Source of the DNA: Phytophthora colocasiae
Lineage: Eukaryota > Oomycota > Peronosporomycetes > Peronosporales > Peronosporaceae
Direction of reading: 5' to 3'
Assembly (NCBI GenBank): GCA_018806915.1
Contig: JAGKQI010000076.1
Location: forward strand, 310,001 to 374,000
DNA: 64,000 nucleotides
Shown piece by piece: positions 20,692 to 31,699 of this stretch (positions are counted from its first letter, which is position 1; the number at the start of each line of letters is the position of its first letter). Below the pieces are notes generated by a model. That model was not told where the DNA came from. It searched no databases and saw only the letters and a program-made list of their open reading frames with translations. The position numbers were made by a program, and so were the translations under genes.

Positions 20692-20790
20692 AACTAAATG
20701 GAATCAAAGAATCGTCCAAATGACGTTCAAGGAGTCCTAGGATTCCTAGACAGGGACGATGAGTCAGGCAGTAGATGTAATCTTCGATGT
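20692..20790. repeat. Direct repeat of the NmrA-like upstream flank
   Basis: About 95 bp nearly identical to 19987-20083 (both start GAACTAAATGGAATCAAAGAA). It marks the 5' flank of two NmrA-like copies and supports tandem duplication of the unit. Confidence 0.85.
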
Positions 20791-20847
20791 GGTGACTAAC
20801 TCTGTCACCGCCGAGTATTTCTAACCAGAACGGTGACTAATCTATCC

Positions 20848-21249
20848 AGGTTGATTTGCGAAGAATGTACTTGTAGCTAAGTTCGCGTTTTATTTGGCAG
20901 CATTGAAGCGTGAACCCGCCCTTAGACTTCGTGGCAGCGTCTCTCCGAGGCCAGACAAGCAGCTGAATAGATCATCCAGACAGTGGTGACTGGATCCAGT
21001 ACATGTGGGAATTTCTACACGACGATCATTCGTGAATCTCAGGCCGGAGTAATGGATCAGCGTACCAGAATTCTACTATGTCATGAGGCGAAGGTTGCCA
21101 CACGCTGTGTGTGTGTAGAGATGGTGTTTAGTACAGCAGAAAGCGAGTTGCTGAAAGAAGGCCAAGCTAGGGTCGTCTTGGTATCTCAAGTGCAGGCGGC
21201 TAGCAGACAGGATTCGGATACCTGGACATCCGAGCTCCAACAAATGTAG
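20848..21249 (+). pseudogene. M96-like copy B, internally deleted
   Basis: Starts with the copy C start-region sequence (GGTTGATTTGCGA), then matches GTGGCAGCGTCTCTC and the conserved NADWIQ segment (GTGACTGGATCCAG), with stops. It skips about 600 bp and resumes at the 3' end (TTTAGTACAGCAGAAAGCGAG, compare copy C near 23440). No usable reading frame remains. Confidence 0.8.
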
Positions 21250-21575
21250 CGTGCGCCTCGCACACCCAGAACACTGTGCGCGCGTCTGCGGGATAACCAG
21301 CCCCAGAGACTGAAGGCTTCACTGGAGAAGGCTGCAAGACATGACGTCAATACGCTCTTGCAAGGCGGCAGGGTCACAACGCCGTCATGAGCCGAACTAA
21401 CGTGGATAGTCCTTAGATTGACTTAGGTTATTAGGATTCTTTGTAAGTAATTCAAGACTCCTCATCACTCACACTCCAGTTTGACGCAGACGATCGACGG
21501 TTAGCTTTGATTCAAAACAGATAATTTTCGAGAGCAATTTCTACCAAGTGTGTCCAAAGTTTTTGGTCATGAACT
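21250..21575. other. Spacer between M96-like B and NmrA-like C
   Basis: No gene or repeat recognised. The position corresponds to the short convergent gap at the other pairs, but it is longer here. Confidence 0.4.
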
Positions 21576-22289
21576 TTACGCAATGGCGTTTGGGTCGTTC
21601 TTCACTGACTCCAGCAACTCGTGCATCGTCTAGAAGTGGACGTTGGGGGAGAATTCAGCTTGGTCTCGTTTCAGACTCCCCGACGGCGTACACAGCTTGA
21701 ATTCCAGATCCGTCCTGGCATCGCTCACTTCTAAGCGGTCGAATTCCTCTTGGATCTTGTCCAGAGGCTCGAATATCACTTTGAGGTCGGAGATTCCGCC
21801 AGTCGTCTTCACTTCTTCAGCGAGTTGCAACAACGTTGTCTCCTCGCCCTGCATAAAGGTGAACTGGCTCCACTTGTTGGGATTCTTGAGCAGCTCCGCA
21901 GTAGCTTTCTCCACATCAGACGAGCTCGTAATGCCCGATCAAGCGGAAACCACAGTCCGATGTCGGGGTGGTAACGGTTAGCGCTTGGGACGATATAGTC
22001 CATGATCCATCCCATCGAGACCACAGTCCACTCAAGCTCGTTCTGCGCCTTCAACGCCTCCTTCACGGGGATATTAAACTGTGCCCACCCATCTGGAATC
22101 TCAGGGAACGTCTCCGTGTCGTTGAAGAAGTCCGAAGGGATGAACCGTTTGCACTTGGGCGTTTGCTTGCACGCGTCGATCAGAGTCAGATGCACGTCAG
22201 CGCTCGCTCGAGTGAGATCGAAAATGGCACCCACAAGAGCGTCAAAGTCGCTCAGCAGCTCAACCAGTTGCGGCACGGACGAGTAGCTT
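21576..22289 (-). pseudogene. NmrA-like copy C, lacking the Rossmann start and with internal indels
   Basis: The middle part (MPQLVELLSDFDALVGAIFD ... YIVPSANRYHPDIGLWF) is nearly identical to intact copy D. Then about 90 bp is missing, the frame changes, and the C-terminal block (KATAELLKNPNKWSQF onward) follows with an in-frame stop near the end. The match to copy D ends at 22289, so the first about 65 codons including the GxGxxA motif are absent. The closeness to copy D argues for a recent duplication or gene conversion. Confidence 0.88.
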
Positions 22290-22479
22290 TTGTGCAGGTC
22301 ACTGACTTCACCGAGCTCATATCACCTGATGCATACGCGTCGCTTAATAGAAAAGCGTAGAGAACGAGGCATAACCCGATTGAGTCACGTAGGTGCAAGA
22401 TCAAACTCTGTTAGCGGCGCTAACTTAGTGCCTATTGCTTCAAACTAACTTATCGGTATTCCCAGTTGATTTGCGATTC

Positions 22480-23517
22480 ATGAGGAAGCCTCGTCAACGG
22501 AACTCGACGCGGGACCGCGAGAAAGCAGAGCTCGTATCGCTACGGGCCCTCGTTAACGACCTACAGGTTCACCTGACCGCTTTGAACCGTGGGGAGACGC
22601 CGACACGCTCTCAGTCTTCGTGGCAGCGTCTCTCTAAGCGCCAAGCCCAAGCGAGACAAGCAGCTGAAGAGACCAACCAGTCTCTCAATGCTCGCGTGCA
22701 GAACAACGCTGACTGGATTCAACGCTTGTGGGAACTTCTGCATGAAAGTCGACGAGCTGCTGAGTCCGCAGACCTCAGACGAACTGCAGGGTTTCAGCGG
22801 AAAGCGGAAGACGACCGCGTGTTGAACCAACTGAAGCAGCAGACGCAGTCTGGAGCGCTAAATGCACCGGGAATCCTTGCAAAGCATGGTATTCATCTAT
22901 TCGACGGTATCGGATGCACTACAGAGACCGACCTGTGGTCTCACACGCGTTCAGATCGGACATCCACGCTGGTGTGTGCACGCCAAGTTCCATTTGATGC
23001 ACATGCCACGTCCGATGCTATGTGGACGGCTCTCACGCGACCGGAAGGCAGTTTTGCGTCGGAAAGTGGCGCGGTTGTGGGCTATCACGAAATCACGTCA
23101 AAAGCGCGCGTGCTGGAACGAACGTCGGACGCGTGCACCATGAAATTAAGAGAGTACGTTCAAGACCAGAACCAAAATGCAATGTCCCTTAATTACCACG
23201 CCGTGATCAAGCGATCAGCGCTGCAAAATGCTAGTGTTTTCGTGTGGAAATCACTCTTTACGCTTGGAGATGGCAGTACGAAGCACCACGATTCGATGTG
23301 GGTTGTTGTCGCTCGATGTGGCCTGGAATCGACTGTTGTGATCGTGTGTGAGTCTCAGCTTCAGGGATCGGAGGAATTGATCAGCGTGCAGGATTCAATC
23401 ATGCCAGCAGTCGAAGCCTGTGTGAATAAAATCTTTAGTGCAGCAGAAACCAAGTTGCTCAAAGAAGGTCAAGGCTGTATCTCACACGCTAGAGCGATGC
23501 AGACGTTCGATGTTTAG
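22480..23517 (+). CDS. M96-like protein, copy C
   Basis: A 345-residue paralogue of copy A from the ATG at 22480 (MRKPRQRNSTRDREKAEL). It has the same basic/Leu-heptad head, the NADWIQRLWELLHE segment near residue 84 and the alpha/beta C-terminal part (NASVFVWKSLF, DSMWVVVARCGLES). No damage was seen. The 190-bp gap to NmrA-like copy C upstream probably holds its promoter; no initiator was assigned. It is convergent with intact NmrA-like copy D, 55 bp between stop codons. The head looks DNA-binding, but this is inference. Confidence 0.75.
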   Translation: MRKPRQRNSTRDREKAELVSLRALVNDLQVHLTALNRGETPTRSQSSWQRLSKRQAQARQAAEETNQSLNARVQNNADWIQRLWELLHESRRAAESADLRRTAGFQRKAEDDRVLNQLKQQTQSGALNAPGILAKHGIHLFDGIGCTTETDLWSHTRSDRTSTLVCARQVPFDAHATSDAMWTALTRPEGSFASESGAVVGYHEITSKARVLERTSDACTMKLREYVQDQNQNAMSLNYHAVIKRSALQNASVFVWKSLFTLGDGSTKHHDSMWVVVARCGLESTVVIVCESQLQGSEELISVQDSIMPAVEACVNKIFSAAETKLLKEGQGCISHARAMQTFDV

Positions 23518-23572
23518 ATTGGTACTGCTAATGCTCGAAACCAATTTCTACAAGGTATGTGCCAAGTGAACT

Positions 23573-24499
23573 TTACACGATGGCGTTCGGTTCCTGTTTC
23601 GCAGCCTCGAGCAACTCACGCATCGTCCGGAAGTGGACGTTGGGGAAGAACGCTGCTTGGTCTCGTTTCACCTTTTCCTGGTCGAGTTTCACTATCCCTG
23701 ACGGAATAGTCAACTTGAATTCCAGATCCGTTTTGGCATCGCTCACTTCTAAGCGGTCGAATTCCTCTTGGACCTTGTCCAGATGCTCGAATATCACTTT
23801 GAGGTCGGAGATTCCGCCAGTCGTCTTCACTTCTTCAGCGAGTTGCAACAACGTTGTCTCCTCGCCCTGCATAAAGGTGAACTGGCTCCACTTGTTGGGA
23901 TTCTTGAGCAGCTCCGCAGTAGCTTTCGCCACATCACGCGGACTCGTAATGGAAAAGACCTCGTTACCCGTACCCACCATTATCATCGTCTTTTTCTGAT
24001 GATCAAGCGGAAACCATAGTCCGATGTCGGGGTGATAACGGTTAGCGCTTGGGACGATATAGTCCATGATCCATCCCATCGAGACCACAGTCCACTCAAG
24101 CTCGTTCTGCGCCTTCAATGCCTCCTTCACGGGGATATTAAACTGTGCCCACCCATCTGCAATTTCAGGGAACGTCTCCGTGTCGTTGAAGAAGTCCGAA
24201 GGGATGAACCGTTTGCACTTGGGCGTTTGCTTGCACGCGTCGATCAGAGTCAGATGCACGTCAGCGCTCGCTCGAGTGAGATCGAAAATGGCACTCACAA
24301 GAGCGTCACAGTCGCTCAGCAGCTCAACCAGTTGCGGCACGGACGAGTAGTCGGTAATACGCTGCTCCACGACTCCTTTCTTGCCGTCCAAGAAGCTCTT
24401 GTGGGATCGAGTGAGCACGACAACTTCAATTCCAACTGCAGTGAACTCGTTGATGAAGTATTTGGCAAAAGCTCCAGTTCCAACGATGGCGACGCGCAT
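23573..24499 (-). CDS. NmrA-like NAD(P)-binding protein, copy D (intact)
   Basis: 308 residues from the ATG at 24499. The N-terminal Rossmann motif MRVAIVGTGAFAKYFI is followed by VVVLTRSHKSF (second beta strand), KRFIPSDFFND near residue 115, VVSMGWIMDYIVP near residue 160 and VFSITSPRDVAKATAELL near 205. Length and motif order fit the NmrA / isoflavone-reductase-like atypical SDR family, whose members bind NAD(P) and act as redox-sensing regulators or as reductases. The usual SDR Tyr-x3-Lys pair is not evident, so a catalytic role is uncertain. The initiator lies 52 bp upstream of the ATG. It is the only complete member of four copies here. Confidence 0.85.
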   Translation of the reverse strand: MRVAIVGTGAFAKYFINEFTAVGIEVVVLTRSHKSFLDGKKGVVEQRITDYSSVPQLVELLSDCDALVSAIFDLTRASADVHLTLIDACKQTPKCKRFIPSDFFNDTETFPEIADGWAQFNIPVKEALKAQNELEWTVVSMGWIMDYIVPSANRYHPDIGLWFPLDHQKKTMIMVGTGNEVFSITSPRDVAKATAELLKNPNKWSQFTFMQGEETTLLQLAEEVKTTGGISDLKVIFEHLDKVQEEFDRLEVSDAKTDLEFKLTIPSGIVKLDQEKVKRDQAAFFPNVHFRTMRELLEAAKQEPNAIV

Positions 24500-24550
24500 G
24501 ACTGGAGATGGGGAAGCTTGGGCGGTTAATTGATGTGAGCTGGAGGGCGA

Positions 24551-24566
24551 CAATTGAAGAATGAGC
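24551..24566 (-). promoter_or_regulatory. Oomycete initiator of NmrA-like copy D
   Basis: The minus strand reads GCTCATTCTTCAATTG, matching the Phytophthora initiator/flanking consensus (GCTCATTYYNCAWTTT) except near its end. It lies 52 bp upstream of the ATG, a normal 5' UTR length in oomycetes. Confidence 0.75.
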
Positions 24567-24725
24567 TTCCGTATTCATTGGCTTTGATCTCGTATGTGAT
24601 GAGTCGCCACTTTAGAGATTAAAGTGCAACAAGTGACGTGGTGACTCATCTGTAGCCATTTTGCTTAACGTTTCAGTGTGGTCCACATCACGCATTTGAC
24701 AGCCACACGTACGTCACCATTAATC

Positions 24726-25352
24726 ATGTCGTTCATGCTTGGTCTCGGGCGTCGTGCGCTTCTTTCCAGTAGTCAAGCGCGCAGATTCGCCAGCTCCAAG
24801 GCCGGCGCTGGCTTCTCATACCCTGGCGCTCGCTCTCTGGAGCAGATTGTGAAGCTGGAATTGCTGGAAAACGAGCAGACGGAGAAGATCCGAAGCGTCT
24901 GGGAGGAATTCCACGCCGATAAGGATGACGCAGTGGCCACTACACTGAGCACTGACGAATTTCAGGCCTTGGTGAAACGAGCGGAGGCTGCACCTTACTT
25001 CATTTTTCCTGTGTATCGCCAGGAGGGATTCTTCAACATGTTGTGTCAGTTCCAGCAGTCGTGTTTCCTGATCACGTATCTCGAGGCTTTCAAGGAGAAC
25101 CCGAGTGCAGCACCGCCGTGTGTTGCTGTCTCGCTGTATGATGACTTGCTGGAGAAGAAGGAGCTCACATTGGTCCGTGCTGATGTCATTAACATGCTGG
25201 ACAAGACGGAGTCTTCGCTCCTGTTGAAGCAACTGCTGGCCAGTTACCGGGATGACAAGCTCTACGAGCATGTTGACCAGTTCAACAACAAGCCGGAGCA
25301 GTTCGACTTTGAAGCCTACCGCGTGCTGGTAAAGGAAGTCACAGAGATGTAG
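24726..25352 (+). CDS. ATP11: ATP11-family mitochondrial F1-ATPase assembly factor (ATPAF1-like)
   Basis: 208 residues from the ATG at 24726. The head is a typical mitochondrial presequence (MSFMLGLGRRALLSSSQARR, Arg/Ser-rich without acids). Then comes the ATP11 core: SLEQIVKLELLENEQTEKI, FIFPVYRQEGFFNMLCQFQ near residue 98, and PPCVAVSLYDDLLEKKELTL near residue 130. ATP11/ATPAF1 binds free F1 beta subunit in the matrix during assembly of ATP synthase. The protein is shorter than yeast and animal members but holds the conserved C-terminal region. Single exon. Convergent with the importin gene 76 bp away. Confidence 0.9.
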   Translation: MSFMLGLGRRALLSSSQARRFASSKAGAGFSYPGARSLEQIVKLELLENEQTEKIRSVWEEFHADKDDAVATTLSTDEFQALVKRAEAAPYFIFPVYRQEGFFNMLCQFQQSCFLITYLEAFKENPSAAPPCVAVSLYDDLLEKKELTLVRADVINMLDKTESSLLLKQLLASYRDDKLYEHVDQFNNKPEQFDFEAYRVLVKEVTEM

Positions 25353-25428
25353 AATTCTACAGTGGAACAAAAAATGTAGTCTGTGTCTTTAAAACCATAT
25401 CACTCGTCTCTCTTCTCCAGCTCTAACC

Positions 25429-28400
25429 TTACTGGGTCTTCTGAGCCTGAGCCTCCTTCCTCTTGGCATGCTCTGCCTGGAAGAGCACAAGCGCCTGCTG
25501 CGTCGTAGCGTCAGCCTCCAATCCAAGAGTCTGGTACTCCGGAGCGTGCGTCTGAGCAAAACCTTGCAGCGAGTTCAGGAAGAATTCTACCTCATCCACC
25601 TCGTCTAGCAGACTGATGTAGTCCTCATCGCCTTCGTCGTCGTAGCCGAACTGGCCCTCAGCCTCCTCTCGCAGTTGGCGCAGGATAGCGTAGTACTGGT
25701 CATCTACCACGTCCTCAGCGTCCTCGTTCGAACCGTAACCTCCGTTCTCCAGCAGTTCCTCGAGCTGCTCACCCTCTTCGTCATCGCCCTCAGCGTCCTC
25801 GCCACCATCGATAATACCCGGCGCCGGGTTCTGAATGGACTCAGCAAGCACCTTCATAGCAGCTTGGATCAGCTGCTTGATGTGCGGGCGCAGAGCCGCC
25901 GGGATCTTGTCCGCCGGCGCGCGCAGGATCGACATCGCGCCAAGGATGAACAGCTTGCGGTCCAAGTAGTTGTCGTAACGGGACAGGTCGCTGAGCCAGA
26001 TCTTGAGCACGCCATCAGCAGCGCCCAACTGGTTCAGAGAGTCCAATGTCAGTGCAGGGTTGTAGTGCAGCAGACTACCGAAGACGCCGAGCAGGTTGCG
26101 AGCCGTGGAGTCCACCAGAGGCTCGGAAAGCTTGGTGCACACCATCAGAGTAATAGGCGGAATGCATTCGTCCACCTTGCCGAACAGGTTGTGCAGCAGC
26201 GAGTACAGCAGCCGGCAAGCAGCGCAAAGGTCGATCTCCTGCACGCTCTTGCTCTCGAAGACAGTCTTGGCCATGTTGAAGACGAGCTCCAGGTAGCGGA
26301 CGCTGGCGCCAGTGGCCGGGTCCGTGGCCGAGCCGGAGAGGAAGCCCTCGATGTCGCGGCCAACAAAGTTGTCGATCACCGGCACGAAGTTCGTCAGGTA
26401 GTCTGAAGCCCAGTCGTTAAAGCTAACAAAAATGAGCGGGAACAGCTCCCAAAGCTGCGGAGCGATCTTGTGGCTGTAGAAAGCGAGCGAGCCCAGAATA
26501 TCAATGCCGCTCTCCATGTACTCGACGAAGTCGAAGTCCGTGAGGATCTTCTGGATGACTGGAGCGAGCGTCGGCACCAGAAGCGCGTACAGCTCCGGGT
26601 GGTTGTGAATGCTCATAAGGATGGTGTTGATGGCGTCAAGGCACGACACAGCAGCGAGCGAAGCGTCCTCGTCCTCCTCAGCGACAGCAGTGAACTGTCC
26701 GAAGAATTCGACGAACTTGGCCACCAGCTGCACCGAGAACGGTCCGATTTCCGAGGAAAATCGGTCGATGATATGCTCCAGAGCTACAACAACCTCGTCA
26801 TTGCCGATCTCGTCCATCAGGCTGAAGAACTGCTCCAGAATCTTCGGCAGACGCGGACGCAACACTTCCACAACCGTGTCGGAGTGCGGGTACATGACCA
26901 CGAAGCGGATCGTCTTGGCGGCCTCGATACGCACGGGCAGTTCCGGGTCGAACATGGCTTCAAGCATACCGTTGACAATGTTGATCAGAGTCTGTTCGTC
27001 CTTGAACTTGATGCCCTCAATGTACTTGCGCGAGAAGATCTTGCAAGCGCGCAGACGGAGGAAGCCGTGCGGGTTCTTAAATTCCGGCAGAATATGGGTA
27101 ACAATCATTGCCTCCACCTGGTCCTTGTGCGCCTTTGACTTGGTCAGCACGCCATCCAGTGAAAACAGCGCGTGCAGGGCAGCATCCTTCTGAATGTAAT
27201 CCTTCTTGTCATCCGGGGCAGCGAGGTATGTGTTCAGGATGTTGTTGTAGAACGAAAGCACGTTCGGGAGACAGTCCTTGCCACGTTTGGTGCAAAGGTC
27301 AGCCAGAAGGTTCGCTGCGGCGTACACGGGGTCAAGGAAATCTTCAAACACATCGTTGGTCTTGCGCACAAACTCGTGCGGATCTTCAGCCCACAACTGC
27401 AGGTCCTTAGGGGTCAAGCACAGCACCGGGTGGATCACCTCGAAGAGCAGGAAACCAAGGTGAGGCTTAATCAACTTGTAGGTAACAGCAGAGTCCACAG
27501 CTTCCTGCAGGAACACAAGAGCGAGCTGCACCACGCGGTCAGTGCAGAAGCGTCCGTTCTTACGCAAAGCAAGCGTTTCCAACACGCAAGGCAGGAGTTC
27601 AGGAGCGATCTGGTTACGGTACACCGTAGACATCTGCAAGTACTCCTCTTCGGCCTTCTTGGGGTTGCCGTAACGTGTGTAGAATCGGCAGAGAATCTGC
27701 AGTGCCCATTTCTTAAGCTTCCACCAAGCCCAGTTGCCACGTTCCTCCTCGTCCGTAGGCTGTCCAGCAGGTTCTCCACCTTCAGAGGCTTCAGGCAGCG
27801 GCTTGGCGATGACCATGCGGAAAATGTTCATCCAGGCAACAACCTGCTCCGTCTGCGCAATGTGCGGGGGCAGGTTCGTCTTGACACACGACCAGTACGT
27901 CTTGAGGATGAGGTGCATCATTTGTGCAGCTTCAATGGAGTTGTTGGTCTGCATCTGTACCATCATGTTCTGCAGCATAGGGAACACCACCTCCACGAGC
28001 TTGTTGAGCGGCGCCATACGCTCCTCCGAGCGATATTCAAAGTTCTTGACCACGCGACGCAGAGCCAGCAGCGCGTTGATGATGCGGTTGGCGTCGCCGC
28101 TCTGCACGTTCTTGCATATGTCGTCGATCAGCGTCGGCCACGAGTCCTGAATTGCAGTACACAATCATTATCAGTATCACTACTTCAATTTAGTATAATC
28201 TACTGCTTCAACGTACAGGAAAGTCGAAACGAGCAATGAAAGCAACAGTCTCAGCCAGAAGCGAACGGATGCTCGTGTCCTGGGACACCAACAGCGCCTC
28301 CAGGCCGTTCTGACGGCCCAGGACCTTGTCGGCAGGGCTAATAACCTGCATCCACTGGCCATTGGGGCCATCAGCGCCTTCCCAGTACTTCTGCACAAGG

Positions 28401-28591
28401 TTCTTAAGCGACACAGCCGCAGCTTGACGGATCTCGCGGGTTACGCTGGCTTCGACTGTGATCTGGATCAGAAGCTGCACCGAGCCAGGCACAGTGTGCA
28501 GACCGGCCACAGCTTCCTCAGCGGCTTTACGCGCGGCTTCGTCATTGCTGAACGTGTGCAGCAGGATGTTGTGCAGGCTGGCCACGTCCAT
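25429..28591 (-). CDS. Importin-7/8-type karyopherin beta (one 70-bp intron)
   Basis: Exon 1 is 28217-28591 (ATG at 28591) and exon 2 is 25429-28146. The 70-bp intron 28147-28216 begins GTACGT and ends TTCAG in phase 0, giving FIARFDFP|DSWPTLIDD and a 1030-residue protein. The importin-beta N-terminal (Ran-binding) region is at residues 20-95 (REIRQAAAVSLKNLVQKYW). HEAT-type repeats follow throughout, and the acidic C-terminal region (DAEDVVDDQYYAILRQL, DEDYISLLDEVDEVEFF) is characteristic of IPO7/IPO8 and yeast Sxm1/Nmd5. It imports ribosomal proteins, histones and other cargo through nuclear pores. Full length and undamaged. Confidence 0.92.
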
Positions 28592-29337
28592 GGTTCAAGC
28601 TTTAGCGGGGACTTCTTGGCTGCTTTGATTATTGACCAGCAGCTCCAGTCGATGGATGGAAGCCATGTAACTCACGGCGTAACCCTTTTAAGGGGTACAC
28701 GAAATGGATACATTATGAGGTTTTTCGATGGGAAACGAGGTTTTATTAGTGCAACACTAAGTGCGATTTAGTGTAGTGAATTGACTGGCGGAGAACACGT
28801 CTGAGAGCCATTTTAGGCAAAGAAGGTCTCATTTACAATTGACAGCATGTCAAGGACATGTTTCCACGTGTGCTTCTAATTGTCACCACACGACACTTTC
28901 AGCCACCACAAACGATACTGTATTCGATGTAGCAAAGGAGGATAATTCTTGTTGAAAATTGGGGGGTTGTTGGCGGGTTACCCAGAAAACCGGTAAAATT
29001 AATTAGGTAGGCAAGATTGCGCGACTTCAACATGGCTCCAACAACTTCGACATGAAAAACCACGCGTGAATGTAGCGAGAAAGGTGTCCAAACTCGACTC
29101 CTAGCCATTCTCTTCATTTACTACTACGTAAGCAAGCTTGCTGCAAGATGAAACGAAGGTCAAAGGTAGGGCAGGCGAATCGTAAATATATGTAACCTTC
29201 GACTACGAAGATCTAACTAAACCTCACCACCAAAAAATGCAAGAGCTAACGAGTGAAAATTGGCAAGTCTCGCGAGGGCAGCGTGCCACTCAGTCTGCAC
29301 TTTCGGGCCTTGCCAACAACTACAGCGACTTAGTCGC
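28592..29337. other. Intergenic region between importin and HSP90
   Basis: 746 bp holding the importin promoter and the HSP90 3' flank. No gene, repeat or clear initiator was recognised. Confidence 0.5.
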
Positions 29338-31458
29338 TTAGTCCACTTCCTCCATCGTGCTCTCCTCCTCGTCCTCGCCCTCAAGCGGGGGCAGGTCCTC
29401 CATGGACTCGTCGGCGGCATCATCGTCGTCGTCAATGCTTAGACCAAGCTTAATGAGGCGGTGGATACGGTTGGCGAACGTCGTGGGCTCGTCCAGGCTG
29501 AAGCCAGAGGTCAGCAGCGACGTGTCGTACAGCAGCCAGATCAGGTCCTTCACCGTCTTGTCGCTCTTGTCAGCCTCAGCCTTCTCGCGCAGCGACTTGA
29601 TAATAGGGTGCAGAGGGTTGATCTCCATGGTCTTCTTGGACGACATGTAGGCCGAAGTGCTGCTGTCACGCAGAGCCTGGGCCTTCATAATACGCTCCAT
29701 GTTGGCGGACCAGCCGTACTCGCCAGTCACCAGCACGCACGGGGACTCGACAATACGGTTCGAGATCTCCACCTTCTCGACCTTGTCGTCAAGGACCTCC
29801 TTCATGAGCTTGCACAAGCCCTCAGTGGCGGCCTTAGCCTCCTCGAACGACTTCTTCTCGTCCTCAGTCTCCTCCATCTTGAGGCCCTCCTTGGTGGCAC
29901 AGATGAGCTTCTTGCCCTCGTAGTCCTTCAGCTGCTGCACGGCGTACTCGTCAATGGCCTCAACCATGAACAGCACCTCGTAGCCCTTCTTCTTGAGCTT
30001 CTCAATGAACGGCGAGTTCTCCACCGACTTCTTGCTCTCGCCCGTCACGTAGTAAATGCCGGGTTGGTTCTCGGGCATGCGCGAGATGTAGTCGTCCAGG
30101 GACGTCATCTCCTCGCCGGACTTGGTCGAGTGGTAACGCAGGAGCTTGGCGATCTTCGTGCGGTTGGTCGAGTCCTCGTGGATGCCGAGCTTCAGGTTCT
30201 TGCTGAAGGCCTCGTAGAACTTGTTGTACTTCTCGTTGTCCTCGGCGAGCTCCGCGAACATCTCCAGGCACTTCTTCACCAGGTTCTTCTTGATGACACG
30301 CAGGATCTTGTTCTGCTGCAAGGTCTCACGCGAGATGTTAAGCGGCAGGTCCTCCGAGTCAACAACACCCTTGACGAACGACAGGTACTCGGGCATGAGC
30401 TCCTCGCAGTTGTCCATGATGAACACGCGACGCACGTACAGCTTGATGTTGTTCAATTTCTTCTTGGCACCACCCTCGAACATGTCGAAGGGGGCGCGCT
30501 TGGGGGCGAACAAGCAGGCCTTGAACTCCAGCTGGCCCTCCACCGAGAAGTGCTTGACGGCAGCGTGCTCCTCCCAGTCGTTGGTCAGCGACTTGTAGAA
30601 CGAAGCGTACTCCTCGTGGGTCACGTCCTCGGGCTTGCGCATCCAGATGGGCTTCTGCGAGTTCAGGTGGTCCCACTCGTGGGTGACCTCCTTGATCTTC
30701 TTGGTCTTCTTCTTCTTCTCACCCTCCTCATCTTCGACCTCCTCGACCTTGGGCTTGTCGTCCTCGCCCTCCTTCTCGTCTTCCTCCTCTTCGTCGTCAG
30801 TCACCTCCTTCTCCTCCGTCTTCTCGACGTAGAGCTTGATGGGGAAACCAATGAACTCAGAGTGCTTCTTCACCAGGTCTTTAAGCTTGCGCTCCTCCAG
30901 GTACTCCAGCATGTCCTCCTTCAGCGTCAGGACAATGCGCGTACCACGCAGAATGGGCTCCGAAGTGTCGGGCGTCACAGTGAACGAGCCGCCAGCAGCA
31001 GACTCCCACACGTACTGCTCGTCATCGTTGTGCTTCGAGTGCACCACGACCTTGTCAGCGACCAGATAGGCAGAGTAGAAACCCACACCAAACTGACCGA
31101 TCATGCTGATGTCAGCACCAGCAGCCAGAGCCTCCATGAAGGCCTTGGTGCCAGACTTGGCGATCGTACCCAGGTTGTTGATAAGATCGGCCTTGGTCAT
31201 ACCAATACCAGAGTCCTGGATGGTGAGGGTGCCGTTGGCCTTGTCCGGGATCACCTTGATCTCCAGGTTCTTGTCCGTGTCCAGCACGCTGGCGTCGGTC
31301 AGCGACGAGTAACGGATCTTGTCCAGAGCATCCGAGGCGTTCGAGATGAGCTCACGAAGGAAAATGTCCTTGTTCGAGTAGAACGTGTTAATGATCAGAC
31401 TCAGCAGCTGGTTGATATCGGCCGAGAAGGCGAACGTTTCAGCTTCCGGGGCGCTCAT
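29338..31458 (-). CDS. HSP90: Cytosolic HSP90 molecular chaperone
   Basis: 706 residues, single exon, ATG at 31458. The N-terminal GHKL ATPase domain includes [18 protein letters not shown] (with the catalytic Glu), [19 protein letters not shown] and [16 protein letters not shown] charged linker (Glu/Lys-rich) spans about residues 212-258. The middle domain contains the conserved [18 protein letters not shown], and the C-terminal dimerisation domain ends with the TPR-binding pentapeptide MEEVD. These features and the absence of a signal peptide identify the cytosolic form. It folds kinases, receptors and other clients with TPR co-chaperones. Upstream lie a clear initiator and heat-shock elements. 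Confidence 0.98.
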   Translation of the reverse strand: MSAPEAETFAFSADINQLLSLIINTFYSNKDIFLRELISNASDALDKIRYSSLTDASVLDTDKNLEIKVIPDKANGTLTIQDSGIGMTKADLINNLGTIAKSGTKAFMEALAAGADISMIGQFGVGFYSAYLVADKVVVHSKHNDDEQYVWESAAGGSFTVTPDTSEPILRGTRIVLTLKEDMLEYLEERKLKDLVKKHSEFIGFPIKLYVEKTEEKEVTDDEEEEDEKEGEDDKPKVEEVEDEEGEKKKKTKKIKEVTHEWDHLNSQKPIWMRKPEDVTHEEYASFYKSLTNDWEEHAAVKHFSVEGQLEFKACLFAPKRAPFDMFEGGAKKKLNNIKLYVRRVFIMDNCEELMPEYLSFVKGVVDSEDLPLNISRETLQQNKILRVIKKNLVKKCLEMFAELAEDNEKYNKFYEAFSKNLKLGIHEDSTNRTKIAKLLRYHSTKSGEEMTSLDDYISRMPENQPGIYYVTGESKKSVENSPFIEKLKKKGYEVLFMVEAIDEYAVQQLKDYEGKKLICATKEGLKMEETEDEKKSFEEAKAATEGLCKLMKEVLDDKVEKVEISNRIVESPCVLVTGEYGWSANMERIMKAQALRDSSTSAYMSSKKTMEINPLHPIIKSLREKAEADKSDKTVKDLIWLLYDTSLLTSGFSLDEPTTFANRIHRLIKLGLSIDDDDDAADESMEDLPPLEGEDEEESTMEEVD

Positions 31459-31497
31459 GGTCTCTCTGTGGCTTCTTTGTGTGTCTTGATTCCAACT

Positions 31498-31516
31498 GGG
31501 AAGATTGAAGAATGAG
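31498..31516 (-). promoter_or_regulatory. HSP90 core initiator
   Basis: The minus strand reads CTCATTCTTCAATCTTCCC, a strong match to the Phytophthora initiator plus flanking element, 40 bp upstream of the start codon. Confidence 0.72.
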
Positions 31517-31581
31517 GGGGAAGGCGACTTGCCGGCCAGCCAAGCAAATTGACCCAGCGATCTTTTCCGTTTGGGGGTATC

Positions 31582-31684
31582 GAAACTTCCATCGATGGAT
31601 GAGGCGGGGCGACATAAGTAGTTTGTGTGATGAAATGGTGTTGAGAAGGAGAGATGACACGCTCAAGGCTTAGAATTTTCTAGA
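31582..31684 (-). promoter_or_regulatory. Putative heat-shock elements of HSP90
   Basis: Two clusters fit the nGAAnnTTC unit. 31673-31684 reads GAATTTTCTAGA (GAA-nn-TTC-nn-GA, nearly three units) and 31582-31589 reads GAAACTTC (two units). They lie 124 and 215 bp upstream of the ATG, a usual place for HSF sites. Heat induction is inferred. Confidence 0.45.
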
Positions 31685-31699
31685 TTGCGACGGGCCAAT

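Noticed and set aside
25675..28239. Several long open frames antisense to the importin gene
   Set aside because: Shadows of the strongly codon-biased sense gene; no conserved motif.
29461..31515. A 684-codon open frame antisense to HSP90
   Set aside because: Leu/Val/Arg/His-rich product typical of the complement of a GC3-biased acidic gene, with no domain. The HSP90 sense frame is unambiguous.
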